The notes beneath the pieces were generated by a model. The model saw only the letters and a program-made list of their open reading frames with translations, was not told the DNA's origin and did not search any database. A stretch of DNA of 64,000 nt. It comes from Prevotellaceae bacterium UBA1075. GTDB taxonomy: Bacteria; Bacteroidota; Bacteroidia; Bacteroidales; Bacteroidaceae. The translations under genes and the position numbers were made by a program. Shown here piece by piece: positions 17,411-25,296 of the stretch. The stretch is from assembly GCA_002316015.1 (NCBI GenBank), contig DCCS01000038.1:95855-159854 (forward strand), read 5' to 3'. Each line of letters begins with the position of its first letter. Within the stretch, counting starts at the first letter, position 1.

Positions 17411-17511
17411 TTCCAACACAAGGTTATTCCCGCTTTCCAACACAATATTATCCCGTTTTCCAACGCAATATTATCCCGTTTTCCAACACAAGATCCCGTT
17501 TTCAAACACAA
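17411..17511. repeat. Five direct repeats of about 23-bp period upstream of hsdM
   Basis: Plus-strand copies of TTCCAACACAA start at 17411, 17435, 17458 (CAACGCAA variant), 17481 and 17501 (TTCAAACACAA). Spacings are 24, 23, 23 and 20 bp. The intervening bases repeat TATTATCCCGTT with variation. Read in the hsdM direction, the middle units contain GATAATATTG, one base from the -7 consensus. The array lies between the predicted hsdM promoter and the hsdM start, so it is either an untranslated leader or a binding array. Confidence 0.8.
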
Positions 17512-17606
17512 GATTTTGCCCACGCAGGAAATCTGCTGGGTAGTCGTGACGCTTTTGTGAAGTGAATGCCGGCGGGAAGCCGGTTCCACAGTTTCAAGTG
17601 TATTTG

Positions 17607-17614
17607 CAAATTTA
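17607..17614 (-). promoter_or_regulatory. Probable hsdM promoter -7 element
   Basis: Minus strand TAAATTTG (17614-17607) fits TAnnTTTG. Only a weak TTTC lies at a short spacing upstream. If used, the leader to the hsdM ATG is about 220 nt and includes the whole repeat array. Confidence 0.4.
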
Positions 17615-17650
17615 GGCAAAATATGCGAGAGAAAGGAGATGCCTGGGGCA

Positions 17651-17688
17651 GAAAAAAGTGGGGCACCCACTTCCTGGGCACCCCACAC
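17651..17688 (-). terminator. Terminator of the fasciclin-like gene
   Basis: On the minus strand GTGGGGTGCCC and GGGTGCCCCAC form an 11-bp stem with two G-T pairs and a 7-nt loop, followed by six T. It lies 240 bp after the stop of the lipoprotein gene and just before the hsdM promoter, so it separates the two units. The stretch 17689-17925 between stop and hairpin holds nothing else I can support. Confidence 0.8.
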
Positions 17689-17925
17689 TGCGTTATCTGA
17701 ACTTCAAGCTCTTCTTACCATTCGAAACGGATATCAACCATTCAAATTAACCTAATGAAAATATATTAACCATATCCATATATACGTGCATCACTGCACC
17801 TTTTTCCTTTATTCATATTTCTCGTGTCTCCTTTCCTTGTCATGCATTCCCGGCACTACAGCCCGCTGCATGCATGCGGGTACAGGCGGGGCACAATGGG
17901 GGGAGGAGAGGCATCCCCCCCAGGC

Positions 17926-20058
17926 TTACCAGATGTCCTCGGGAGTCTCGGGGTTGTCGTACACCTCCTTGGCGCAGTACTCCAGGTAGTCCATGTAGAA
18001 CTCCTGCTTGTCGGAGTCAAGCACCGACTTGATCTTGAGATAGTAGGTCTCCTTGGGGTCCATGGTCTGGCGCACGATGATGTGGCGTATGTTCTCGCCG
18101 TTATTGTCGCTCCGCTCCGTGCCGTCGCTTGAGTCGATGGCCTGTGAGCCTTTCATGTAGCCGTTGTTCCTCATATGCTTGTCCACCTCGGCGTCATACT
18201 CGTCGTCGCCTGTGTCGCGCTCCCAGCCCGTGAATTTGTTGCTTCCGGTCATGGTCAGGTCCACGGGGATGCCTGCCACGGGCAGGTTGTTGAGGTCGCT
18301 GCCAAAGTACATCTGCGCCACGCCGCGTTTTCCGTTGGCGAGCACCACATAGCGCAGTTCATAGGTTCCGCGCTTGGGCACGGGAGGCAGCTTGAAGGTA
18401 ATCTCAAAGCGTCCCACAGCCTTCATCTCGTCACGGTTCAGGTTGCACCAGTCATCGTTCCATGCGTTGTAGTAGACGAACTTGGTCTGGTCATTCTGTA
18501 TCATGTTCTCGAAGTAGTTGTAGGTCGTGGCCGTGTTGGGGATGTACACATGCTTGTAGCGCTCCTCGGTGGCCTTCTTCAGCCGCAAGTCGTTGTTCAT
18601 CGCTTCGGGCATCATGCTCATGCCATCAAAGCGGATGCGCGTCTTCTGCAGGTTCTCCCTCACCTCGTCGGTGTAGGCGAGCGGGGCGTTGATGGGGTAG
18701 ATGCAGGCATTCTCGATGTCGTTGAGTATGGCCATCTCGGACTCCTTCATCACCCTGCAGCCCACCTTGTCTGGGTCACAGGTGGTCTCTTCGCCTGTGC
18801 CCTTGCGTGACAGGTCGCGATTGGCAAAGCGGTTGATATATACGCCATTGCTCTGCTTGGACTCGTAAAGTTTGAACAGGCGGCGCGGCCCCATGCTCGT
18901 GTAGTACTCCATCACGGGGATGGTGAGCACATAGGGGTTGTTGAGGTTGTACTTGTACTCGTTGAAGTGGAACACCAGGCGGTCGGGCTGTATGCGCATG
19001 GGCAGCATGTGGTAGGTGATCCACTGGTACAGCAGGTGCTTCTCTGACGTGTAGTTGTTGTCGGTCACAAACTCGTCCTCCTCGGAGTACTGCTTGTTGT
19101 CCAGTATCCACTGGGTCATCTGTTCCGGCAGGTCATCGGCAAAGGGGTCGATATCCTGGCTGCGCCAGAAGTCGTCGGTCTCGGCGAAGATGGTGAAGCC
19201 ATAGAGCCTGTGCTTGGGCGCATAGCCGATGCTTCCCTCGGCAAAGCCGTTGCCGATCATGTTCTCCAGGTTGGGGATGCGCCCTGTCAGGTACAGTTTC
19301 TCATACACCTCGTCGCGCACCGCGTTCAGGGTGTCGAGCAGTCCGCAGGCTTTCAGTATGCTGAAGCACACGCGGAAGCCTTCCTTGTCCTTTTCCAGGT
19401 ACTCGTTGATGTATGACGAGCAGTTTACCCCCGAGGGTGTGATGGCCTTCTCCATCATGTGAACCACACCATTGATGCACACGATGTCACGCTGGGTCTC
19501 GCTCACGGGGCAGTCCATGTTGATGTAGATGCTGTCGGGGGCGTTGTTGATGTAGTGTACCGCCAGTTTCTTGTCGTTCAGGCACGACATCACGAACTCC
19601 GCCTTGTCCTCTGTGGGGAATTCCGCAGTGGTGTAGGGCTCGTTTTCCAGTCCGCCGTCGATGATGGAGTTGAACACGATGACCTTGCGTATGGAGTCCA
19701 GTTTCGCGCTGTCGGTAAACGCGTCCCATGACGGGCGGGTGAGGATGGTAGAGTCTTTCTCGCACAGTTCCTCCAGGTACTTGTGTATGGCCTCGTTGTT
19801 CGGCGCGAAGCAGGTGTAGTGGCCGCGCGATGACATGAGACTTGAAACCTTGGTGTCGCTGACCTCGCTCACGTTCACTTTGTGGAGCAGGTCAACATAC
19901 TCTGAATATGCCTCATGCTTCTGCAGGTAGGACAGCACGGTGTTGTACTTGAACACATAACGTGCTGATGTGTCGATCTCTTCCTTGCATGACGTGAGGT
20001 TCACCAGTGTCGCAAGCGCAATGCCACATAAGGGCAGCAAATGTTTGCCGTATTTCAT
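17926..20058 (-). CDS. Fasciclin-domain lipoprotein (copy 1)
   Basis: A 710-aa predicted outer-membrane or periplasmic lipoprotein. The signal peptide MKYGKHLLPLCGIALATLV runs into a lipobox ending LTSC, followed by KEEIDTSARYVFK. Fasciclin (FAS1)-like segments are visible from about 35 to 230: YTCFAPNNEAIHKYL, then VIVFNSII and DIVCINGVVHMMEKAI. The remainder is a Bacteroidales-specific extension ending KEVYDNPETPEDIW. The frame continues upstream to 20205, but the ATG at 20058 gives a proper lipoprotein leader and lies after the promoter. It is a stand-alone gene with its own promoter and terminator. It is homologous along its length to the gene at 52193-54310. FAS1 domains mediate adhesion or ligand binding; the ligand here is unknown. 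Confidence 0.85.
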   Translation of the reverse strand: MKYGKHLLPLCGIALATLVNLTSCKEEIDTSARYVFKYNTVLSYLQKHEAYSEYVDLLHKVNVSEVSDTKVSSLMSSRGHYTCFAPNNEAIHKYLEELCEKDSTILTRPSWDAFTDSAKLDSIRKVIVFNSIIDGGLENEPYTTAEFPTEDKAEFVMSCLNDKKLAVHYINNAPDSIYINMDCPVSETQRDIVCINGVVHMMEKAITPSGVNCSSYINEYLEKDKEGFRVCFSILKACGLLDTLNAVRDEVYEKLYLTGRIPNLENMIGNGFAEGSIGYAPKHRLYGFTIFAETDDFWRSQDIDPFADDLPEQMTQWILDNKQYSEEDEFVTDNNYTSEKHLLYQWITYHMLPMRIQPDRLVFHFNEYKYNLNNPYVLTIPVMEYYTSMGPRRLFKLYESKQSNGVYINRFANRDLSRKGTGEETTCDPDKVGCRVMKESEMAILNDIENACIYPINAPLAYTDEVRENLQKTRIRFDGMSMMPEAMNNDLRLKKATEERYKHVYIPNTATTYNYFENMIQNDQTKFVYYNAWNDDWCNLNRDEMKAVGRFEITFKLPPVPKRGTYELRYVVLANGKRGVAQMYFGSDLNNLPVAGIPVDLTMTGSNKFTGWERDTGDDEYDAEVDKHMRNNGYMKGSQAIDSSDGTERSDNNGENIRHIIVRQTMDPKETYYLKIKSVLDSDKQEFYMDYLEYCAKEVYDNPETPEDIW

Positions 20059-20099
20059 TTTAGACAGTTTTTTACCTCGTAATTTAGCGGTTTGCCTCA

Positions 20100-20130
20100 C
20101 AAAGTTAGTGATTTTCCATAAACAGAAAAA
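20100..20130 (-). promoter_or_regulatory. Promoter of fasciclin-like gene copy 1
   Basis: Minus strand TAACTTTG (20107-20100), with a TTTT/TTTC-like -33 box at 20130-20125 inside an A-tract. The predicted start is about 35 nt before the ATG at 20058. Confidence 0.55.
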
Positions 20131-20329
20131 TTTTATCTGTATTTTTTTGCTGAAAAAGTATGGGGGGACTTTCCATATGGGACATGCGGTGGCTTCCCCT
20201 GTCATTTATGTGACGTTTTGCCGGGTCATCCGCCTGCCGTTGGTGGAAGCCCCCTCCCTTGTTGCCTGTTCTTGCTGTACGGACGCATGTACGGCGGGCA
20301 CTTTCGCGGGATTTTTCCAATATCATTCC

Positions 20330-20360
20330 TTTTCCCATTCGGGCAAAAGACGTATCTTTG
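20330..20360 (+). promoter_or_regulatory. tRNA-Leu promoter
   Basis: TTTT at 20330-20333, a 19-nt spacer, and TATCTTTG at 20353-20360. The predicted start lies about 10 nt before the mature tRNA 5' end. Confidence 0.65.
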
Positions 20361-20376
20361 CAAGCGCAATAAGGTT

Positions 20377-20461
20377 GCCCAGATGGTGGAATTGGCAGAC
20401 ACGAGGGACTTAAAATCCCTTGGCCATTGCGGCCGTACGGGTTCGAGCCCCGTTCCGGGCA
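20377..20461 (+). tRNA. tRNA-Leu (anticodon UAA)
   Basis: An 85-nt cloverleaf with acceptor strands GCCCAGA / TCCGGGC (one A-C mismatch), anticodon loop CTTAAAA between GGGA and TCCC (anticodon TAA), a long class II variable arm, and T-loop GTTCGAGCC. CCA is not encoded. It decodes UUA. Confidence 0.93.
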
Positions 20462-20665
20462 CGGCGGCAGGAGGGGATGGTGAGAAAACTTCCATCCCGC
20501 TGCCAGTCGCAGTCATTGCCCCGTTGTTTTTTCCCAGTTGGAAACGTGGAACGCCCCTGTGGGAAAGTTTCTTCTGACCAGGAGGCGGGTGGCGCACGCC
20601 ACGGGCACTCCTCCATATCCTCTTCCGCTTTCGCGGGGATGCCGTCCCGTTCCGGAAAGCCTTGT

Positions 20666-20705
20666 GGCCTGCGGTCTTTGTTTGCGGCCTGCGGTCTTTG
20701 TTTGA
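20666..20705 (+). repeat. 20-bp tandem duplication
   Basis: GGCCTGCGGTCTTTGTTTGC (20666-20685) is followed directly by the same sequence with one final base changed. The surrounding 20462-20766 holds no gene I can support. It also contains an imperfect hairpin just after tRNA-Leu (20466-20504, arms around GGGGATGG / CCATCCC) with no T-run. Confidence 0.7.
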
Positions 20706-20766
20706 AAGGCGAGGATGGCAAAACACATGATTTCGGCTTCGGTGAAAAGTATTTCGGCGCAAATCC

Positions 20767-20797
20767 TTTGCGGTAAGTGCGAAAACCCCTAACTTTG
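20767..20797 (+). promoter_or_regulatory. mdh promoter
   Basis: TTTG at 20767-20770, a 19-nt spacer and TAACTTTG at 20790-20797: a perfect consensus match. The leader to the ATG at 20847 is about 43 nt. Confidence 0.8.
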
Positions 20798-20846
20798 TTT
20801 CCCGCAAAAAGAAGTACAAACACGTAATATCAAAGCAAAAGGCATT

Positions 20847-21839
20847 ATGGCATTTTTAACTGATGAAAAACTGGTGATTGTCGGCGCCGCCGGCATGATT
20901 GGCTCAAACATGGTGCAGTGCGCGCTCATGATGAACCTCACATCCAACATTTGTCTCTATGACGTGTTTTCTCCCGAAGGCGTGGCCGAGGAGATGCGCC
21001 AGAGCGGGTTCTGTGACGCGAAGATAACAGCCACCACGGATGTGGCCGAGGCGTTCAAGGACGCGAAGTACATCATCTCCAGCGGAGGCGCGCCCCGCAA
21101 GGAGGGCATGACCCGTGAGGACTTGCTGGCAGGCAACTGCAAGATTGCCGAGGATCTGGGCAAGAACATCAAGACGTATTGCCCGGACGTGAAGCACGTG
21201 GTCATCATCTTCAACCCCGCCGACCTGACCGGACTGGTGACCCTGCTGTACAGCGGTCTGAAGCCAGGGCAGGTGACCACACTGGCAGCGCTGGACAGCA
21301 CACGTCTGCAGAGTGCGCTGGCCAAGAAGTTCGGTGTGATGGAGAACCAGATTGAGGGCGCCCACACTTTTGGCGGCCATGGCGAGCAGATGGCAGTGTT
21401 CGGCAGTGCCGTGAAGGTGGCGGGAAAGCCCCTGACTGACATCATCGGCACCCCCGAATTCACAGAGGAGGAATGGGAGCAGATGAAGGTGGACGTGACC
21501 AAGGGAGGCGCCGCCATCATCAAGCTGCGCGGACGCTCCTCTTTCCAGAGTCCTGCCTTGCTCTCGGTGCGGATGATAGCCAGCGTGATGGGCGGCAAGA
21601 AGTTCCCCTATCCCGCAGGCACCTATGTGCAGACGGAGAAGTACAACCACATCATGATGGCCATGGACACCACGCTGGACAAGAACGGATGCACATACGC
21701 CGTGCCCCAGGGAACTGCCGAGGAGAACGCCAAGCTGGACGCCTCGTACGAACACCTCTGCAAGATGCGTGACGAGCTGGTTACGCTGAACATCGTGCCC
21801 GCAATCAGCGAGTGGAGCAAGATCAATCCCAACTTGTAA
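20847..21839 (+). CDS. mdh: Malate dehydrogenase
   Basis: A 330-aa NAD-dependent dehydrogenase that interconverts malate and oxaloacetate in the cytoplasm. The Rossmann motif VIVGAAGMIGSNM is at about residues 10-22. The substrate region contains GGAPRKEGMTREDLL, and the active-site His sits in GGHGEQM (about residue 175). The GAAG-type glycine motif and APRKEG loop favour malate over lactate dehydrogenase. It is a single-gene unit with a perfect promoter and its own terminator. Together with pckA in this window it serves the PEP-oxaloacetate-malate branch that fermenting Bacteroidales use toward succinate. Confidence 0.96.
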   Translation: MAFLTDEKLVIVGAAGMIGSNMVQCALMMNLTSNICLYDVFSPEGVAEEMRQSGFCDAKITATTDVAEAFKDAKYIISSGGAPRKEGMTREDLLAGNCKIAEDLGKNIKTYCPDVKHVVIIFNPADLTGLVTLLYSGLKPGQVTTLAALDSTRLQSALAKKFGVMENQIEGAHTFGGHGEQMAVFGSAVKVAGKPLTDIIGTPEFTEEEWEQMKVDVTKGGAAIIKLRGRSSFQSPALLSVRMIASVMGGKKFPYPAGTYVQTEKYNHIMMAMDTTLDKNGCTYAVPQGTAEENAKLDASYEHLCKMRDELVTLNIVPAISEWSKINPNL

Positions 21840-21873
21840 CAAGAGAGTGCTTCCGCAATAAGTCACTATAATA

Positions 21874-21906
21874 AGAGGAACGCGCATGCGCGCGTTCCTC
21901 TATTTT
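21874..21906 (+). terminator. mdh terminator
   Basis: A 12-bp stem AGAGGAACGCGC / GCGCGTTCCTCT (21874-21885, 21890-21901) with a 4-nt loop, followed by ATTTTAT. Confidence 0.85.
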
Positions 21907-21975
21907 ATATATTTGCATCCACATTTCCGGGAGTGGTTGCACACGGACGGCAGAGGAGGAAAAAGCCGTAAAAGT

Positions 21976-22006
21976 TTTGCCGTCTCAAAAACAATGCGTA
22001 ATTTTG
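21976..22006 (+). promoter_or_regulatory. rpsU promoter
   Basis: TTTG at 21976-21979, a 19-nt spacer, and TAATTTTG at 21999-22006. The flanking bases (AAAGTTTTG ... AATGCGTAATTTTGC) are repeated in the tRNA-cluster promoter at 23564-23594. Confidence 0.8.
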
Positions 22007-22058
22007 CCGCGCATTAAGTGCAAGTAAATAAAGATAGTATAATTAAAAGAACAAGACA

Positions 22059-22250
22059 ATGATTGTAGTACCTGTAAAAGAGGGTGAGAACATCGAGAGA
22101 GCTCTGAAGAAGTTTAAGCGCAAGTTTGAGAAGACTGGCGTGGTGAAGGAACTTCGTGCACGTCAGCAGTTCGACAAGCCCTCGGTGTTGAAGCGTCTTG
22201 CCAAGGAGCATGCCGTGTATGTGCAGAAGATGCACAGGGTGGAAGACTGA
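22059..22250 (+). CDS. rpsU: 30S ribosomal protein bS21
   Basis: A 63-aa basic ribosomal protein of the 30S platform, where it helps translation initiation. The sequence MIVVPVKEGENIERALKKFK and the Arg/Lys-rich second half match bS21, and the length is normal. It heads a rpsU-xerC-hpf group with a conserved Bacteroidota order. A possible attenuating hairpin lies between it and xerC. Confidence 0.95.
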   Translation: MIVVPVKEGENIERALKKFKRKFEKTGVVKELRARQQFDKPSVLKRLAKEHAVYVQKMHRVED

Positions 22251-22259
22251 GTTCTGCGG

Positions 22260-22301
22260 CAAGGCACGCCGGCTCCGTGGGGCGTGAGTGTCTGTGCCTT
22301 G
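22260..22301 (+). terminator. Possible attenuator between rpsU and xerC
   Basis: CAAGGCAC (22260-22267) pairs perfectly with GTGCCTTG (22294-22301), with further inner pairing possible, and is followed by TTCTTG. The weak T-run suggests partial termination at most. It could reduce xerC expression relative to rpsU. Confidence 0.4.
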
Positions 22302-22320
22302 TTCTTGCGGGGGCACGAGG

Positions 22321-23217
22321 ATGTGGATTGACTCCTTTGTCAGTTACTTGAAGTACGAGCGGAACCTGTCCCGACACACGGTCGCGGCGTATGAGGACGA
22401 CTTGAGAGAGTTCGAGCGTTTTTACAAGGGACTGGACGAGGGGTTGGACTGGGGCAACGTGGATTCGGATGTGGTACGCCAGTGGGAGGTGGCTATCATG
22501 GAGCGCGGAAGCAGAGCCAGTAGTGTGGGGAGGCGCCTGAGCGCGCTGCGCACGTTCTACAGGTTCTTGATAAAGCGCGGAATGGTAGGCCGGGATCCCG
22601 CCCATCTGGTGCAGGCACCGAAGAAGGAGAAAACCCTGCCGGGATATGTGCGCGAAGAGGACATGAACGCTCTTCTTGACGGCAGTTTCTTTGAGAAATC
22701 CTACAAGGGGACGCGAGACAGAGCCATATTGCTCACATTTTACTCGACAGGAATACGCCTTTCCGAACTGCTTGGGTTGCGGTTGCAGGATTTCGATTCC
22801 GAACAGATGCAGCTCAAGGTGACAGGGAAGAGGAACAAGCAGCGGATTGTCCCCTTTGGGGAGGAATTGCGGGAGACGTTGTGCGGGTATCTCCAGGAAC
22901 GGGAGCGTTTCTGCGCGCAAGAGGGTTTCTGCACGGATGTCCTGTTTGTGGATGAGCGCGGCGGCTCTGCCATGACTCCTTCCAAAACGCGGGGCGTGGT
23001 CGAGCATTATCTCGCGCTTGTCACCACACAGCGGAAGAAAAGCCCGCATGTGCTGCGCCACAGTTTCGCCACCTCGATGCTGAACCATCATGCCGACCTG
23101 CAGTCTGTGAAGGAACTGCTTGGGCATGAGAGCCTGTCCACTACCGAGGTGTATACCCACGCCTCATTCGAGGAACTGAAAGAAGTTTACATGCATGCTC
23201 ATCCAAGGGCAAAGTGA
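22321..23217 (+). CDS. xerC: Tyrosine recombinase XerC
   Basis: A 298-aa site-specific tyrosine recombinase, the length of XerC/XerD, which resolve chromosome dimers at dif with FtsK. The N-terminal SAM-like core-binding domain covers about 1-90. The catalytic domain shows R146 (STGIRLSELLGL), H243 and R246 (HVLRHSFAT), H269 (LGHES) and nucleophile Y278 (TTEVYTH). I choose the ATG at 22321; upstream codons in frame belong to the intergenic region. It sits in the housekeeping rpsU-xerC-hpf order, so it is the chromosomal Xer enzyme rather than a mobile-element integrase. XerC versus XerD cannot be fully settled from one sequence. Confidence 0.9.
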   Translation: MWIDSFVSYLKYERNLSRHTVAAYEDDLREFERFYKGLDEGLDWGNVDSDVVRQWEVAIMERGSRASSVGRRLSALRTFYRFLIKRGMVGRDPAHLVQAPKKEKTLPGYVREEDMNALLDGSFFEKSYKGTRDRAILLTFYSTGIRLSELLGLRLQDFDSEQMQLKVTGKRNKQRIVPFGEELRETLCGYLQERERFCAQEGFCTDVLFVDERGGSAMTPSKTRGVVEHYLALVTTQRKKSPHVLRHSFATSMLNHHADLQSVKELLGHESLSTTEVYTHASFEELKEVYMHAHPRAK

Positions 23218-23248
23218 AATTTTAGTCATCAAAATATAGGGAGGAACC

Positions 23249-23548
23249 ATGGACATCAAGATTCAGGCAATTCGTTTCGATGCTACGGAGAAGCTGACAG
23301 ACTTCATTGAGAAGAAAGTGGCCAAACTGGCAAAGTTCGGTGGCGAGACAGGAACGGCGGAAGTGTCGTTGAAAGTCGTGAGGACGGATGCCGGCCAGAA
23401 CAAGGAGGTGGCAATAAAACTGCTGGTGGACGGGGCGACCCTGTTTGCCCAGGAGGCGTGCAGCACTTTTGAGGAGGCGACGCTGAAATCGGTGGACACA
23501 CTGGTACGCCAATTGTCCAAGAACAAGGACAAGCAGAAAAATCGCTAA
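23249..23548 (+). CDS. hpf: Ribosome hibernation promoting factor (short HPF/RaiA)
   Basis: A 99-aa protein with the HPF/YfiA beta-alpha-beta-beta-beta-alpha pattern: MDIKIQAIRFDATEKLTDFIEKKV at the start, then strands and a final helix ending in a Lys-rich tail. It binds the decoding centre of idle 70S ribosomes in stationary phase. It is the short form, without the C-terminal dimerisation domain of long HPF. It has a strong GGGAGGAA ribosome-binding site about 5 nt before the ATG and follows xerC by 31 bp. Confidence 0.9.
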   Translation: MDIKIQAIRFDATEKLTDFIEKKVAKLAKFGGETGTAEVSLKVVRTDAGQNKEVAIKLLVDGATLFAQEACSTFEEATLKSVDTLVRQLSKNKDKQKNR

Positions 23549-23563
23549 AAAGTGAAGGAAAGT

Positions 23564-23594
23564 TTTGGGGATTTGAAAATAATGCGTAATTTTG
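23564..23594 (+). promoter_or_regulatory. Promoter of the tRNA-Thr/Tyr/Gly/Thr-tuf cluster
   Basis: TTTG at 23564-23567, a 19-nt spacer, TAATTTTG at 23587-23594. It shares an extended sequence with the rpsU promoter and probably drives the tRNAs and tuf. Confidence 0.8.
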
Positions 23595-23636
23595 CAGCCG
23601 TTTAGTCGTGACAGCACCTGCTGAGCGGCTGTGAAT

Positions 23637-23710
23637 GCCTCTTTAGCTCAGTTGGCCAGAGCACGTGATTTGTAATCTCGGGGTCGTTGGTTCGAATCCG
23701 ACAAGAGGCT
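23637..23710 (+). tRNA. tRNA-Thr (anticodon UGU)
   Basis: A 74-nt cloverleaf: acceptor GCCTCTT / AAGAGGC, anticodon loop TTTGTAA (TGT), T-arm with GGTTCGAATCC. The anticodon stem has one T-T mismatch. CCA is not encoded. It is the first of four tRNAs in front of tuf. Confidence 0.95.
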
Positions 23711-23755
23711 CTCGGAAACGCCGGCGGGCGAAAAAGGAGAGAATGCATTTATTGA

Positions 23756-23838
23756 GGGTGGTTACCAGAGTGGCCAAATGGGGCAGACTGTAAATCTGCT
23801 GGCTTTCGCCTTCGGTGGTTCGAATCCATCACCACCCA
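23756..23838 (+). tRNA. tRNA-Tyr (anticodon GUA)
   Basis: An 83-nt class II tRNA: acceptor GGGTGGT / ATCACCACCC end, anticodon stem CAGA / TCTG around CTGTAAA (GTA), and a long variable arm. CCA is not encoded. Confidence 0.95.
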
Positions 23839-23853
23839 CATCTTTTTCAAGTT

Positions 23854-23926
23854 GCGGAAGTAGCTCAGTTGATAGAGCACTAGCCTTCCAAGCTGGGGGT
23901 CGCGGGTTTGAGCCCCGTCTTCCGCT
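23854..23926 (+). tRNA. tRNA-Gly (anticodon UCC)
   Basis: A 73-nt tRNA: acceptor GCGGAAG / CTTCCGC, anticodon loop CTTCCAA (TCC), T-arm GGGTTTGAGCCCC. CCA is not encoded. Confidence 0.95.
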
Positions 23927-23954
23927 CACGAAAGAGAAGATGAGTATGATCGTT

Positions 23955-24026
<72 letters not shown>

Positions 24027-24072
24027 CAAGCGGTCGGGACAGGACTAAACACTATTTAAAAATACAAACGCT

Positions 24073-25260
24073 ATGGCAAAAGAAAAGTTCGAACGTACCA
24101 AACCGCACGTGAACATTGGTACAATCGGTCATGTGGATCACGGTAAGACTACGCTTACTGCCGCCATCTCAAAGGTTCTTCACGATAAGGGCTTTGGAAC
24201 AGAGGAAATCAAGTCTTTCGACCAGATTGACAATGCTCCCGAGGAGAAGGAGCGCGGTATCACCATCAATACCGCTCATATCGAGTATGAGACCGCAAAG
24301 CGCCACTATGCGCACGTGGATTGTCCGGGACACGCTGACTATGTGAAGAACATGGTTACCGGTGCCGCTCAGATGGATGGCGCCATCATCGTGGTTGCCG
24401 CTACCGATGGCCCCATGCCTCAGACACGTGAGCACATCCTGCTCGCACGTCAGGTGAACGTTCCCCGTCTGGTGGTGTTCCTGAACAAGTGCGATATGGT
24501 TGATGACGAGGAGATGCTTGAGCTGGTTGAGATGGAAATGGTTGAACTGCTGACATCTTACGGCTTCGAGGAGAACACTCCCATTATCCGTGGCTCTGCC
24601 CTGGGTGCCTTGAATGGCGTACCCAAGTGGGTGGACAAGGTGATGGAGCTGATGGATGCCTGCGACAGTTGGATCCAGGAGCCTGTACGCGCTATTGACA
24701 AGCCCTTCCTGATGCCCGTTGAGGATGTGTTCTCAATCACCGGTCGCGGTACTGTGGCTACTGGCCGTATCGAGACAGGTGTCGTGAAGGTAGGCGACGA
24801 GGTGCAGATTCTGGGTCTCGGCGAGGACAAGAAGTCGGTGATTACTGGTGTGGAGATGTTCCGCAAGATACTTGACGAGGGCGAGGCTGGTGACAACGTG
24901 GGTCTGCTGCTCCGTGGTATCGACAAGAAGGACGTGAAGCGTGGTATGGTTATCACACATCCGGGTGCCATCACTCCTCACAAGGGCTTCAAGGCTTCTA
25001 TCTACGTGCTGAAGAAGGAAGAGGGTGGCCGTCACACACCATTCGGCAACAAGTACCGTCCTCAGTTCTATCTGCGCACGATGGACTGCACGGGTGAGAT
25101 CAAGTTGCCCGAAGGCGTAGAGATGGTTATGCCCGGTGACAACGTGGAGATCCAGGTGGAGTTGATTTATGCCGTGGCTCTGAACCCCGGACTTCGCTTT
25201 GCTATCCGCGAGGGTGGCCGCACAGTGGGTTCTGGTCAGATTACCGAGGTGTTTGACTAA
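24073..25260 (+). CDS. tuf: Elongation factor Tu
   Basis: A 395-aa GTPase that brings aminoacyl-tRNA to the ribosome. The G-domain has GHVDHGKTTLTAA (P-loop, about residues 18-30), RGITINTAHIEYET (switch I), DCPGHADYVKNM (switch II) and NKCDMVDD (about 135). Domains II and III follow to the usual ending VGSGQITEVFD. Codon use is visibly shifted to a restricted set (for example CGT and GGT), as in highly expressed genes. It lies between two tRNA groups and is probably co-transcribed with the four tRNAs before it. Confidence 0.98.
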   Translation: MAKEKFERTKPHVNIGTIGHVDHGKTTLTAAISKVLHDKGFGTEEIKSFDQIDNAPEEKERGITINTAHIEYETAKRHYAHVDCPGHADYVKNMVTGAAQMDGAIIVVAATDGPMPQTREHILLARQVNVPRLVVFLNKCDMVDDEEMLELVEMEMVELLTSYGFEENTPIIRGSALGALNGVPKWVDKVMELMDACDSWIQEPVRAIDKPFLMPVEDVFSITGRGTVATGRIETGVVKVGDEVQILGLGEDKKSVITGVEMFRKILDEGEAGDNVGLLLRGIDKKDVKRGMVITHPGAITPHKGFKASIYVLKKEEGGRHTPFGNKYRPQFYLRTMDCTGEIKLPEGVEMVMPGDNVEIQVELIYAVALNPGLRFAIREGGRTVGSGQITEVFD

Positions 25261-25296
25261 TCCAGGCACAGACCAGATTTTTGCAGAAACAGATCG

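Noticed and set aside
12276..17511. The two 23-bp-period arrays as CRISPR arrays
   Set aside because: Units are only about 11-15 bp of conserved sequence with fillers of about 8-12 bp, far below CRISPR repeat and spacer sizes, and no cas genes are present.
17383..17688. N-terminal extension of HsdM by about 100 residues
   Set aside because: The extension translates the repeat array and a terminator hairpin and has no family match. The ATG at 17382 gives the canonical HsdM N-terminus.
22321..23217. The tyrosine recombinase as an integrase of a mobile element or an hsdS invertase
   Set aside because: It is 298 aa, sits in the housekeeping rpsU-xerC-hpf order, and lies 9 kb from hsdS with no inverted hsdS copies. 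XerC is the simpler reading.
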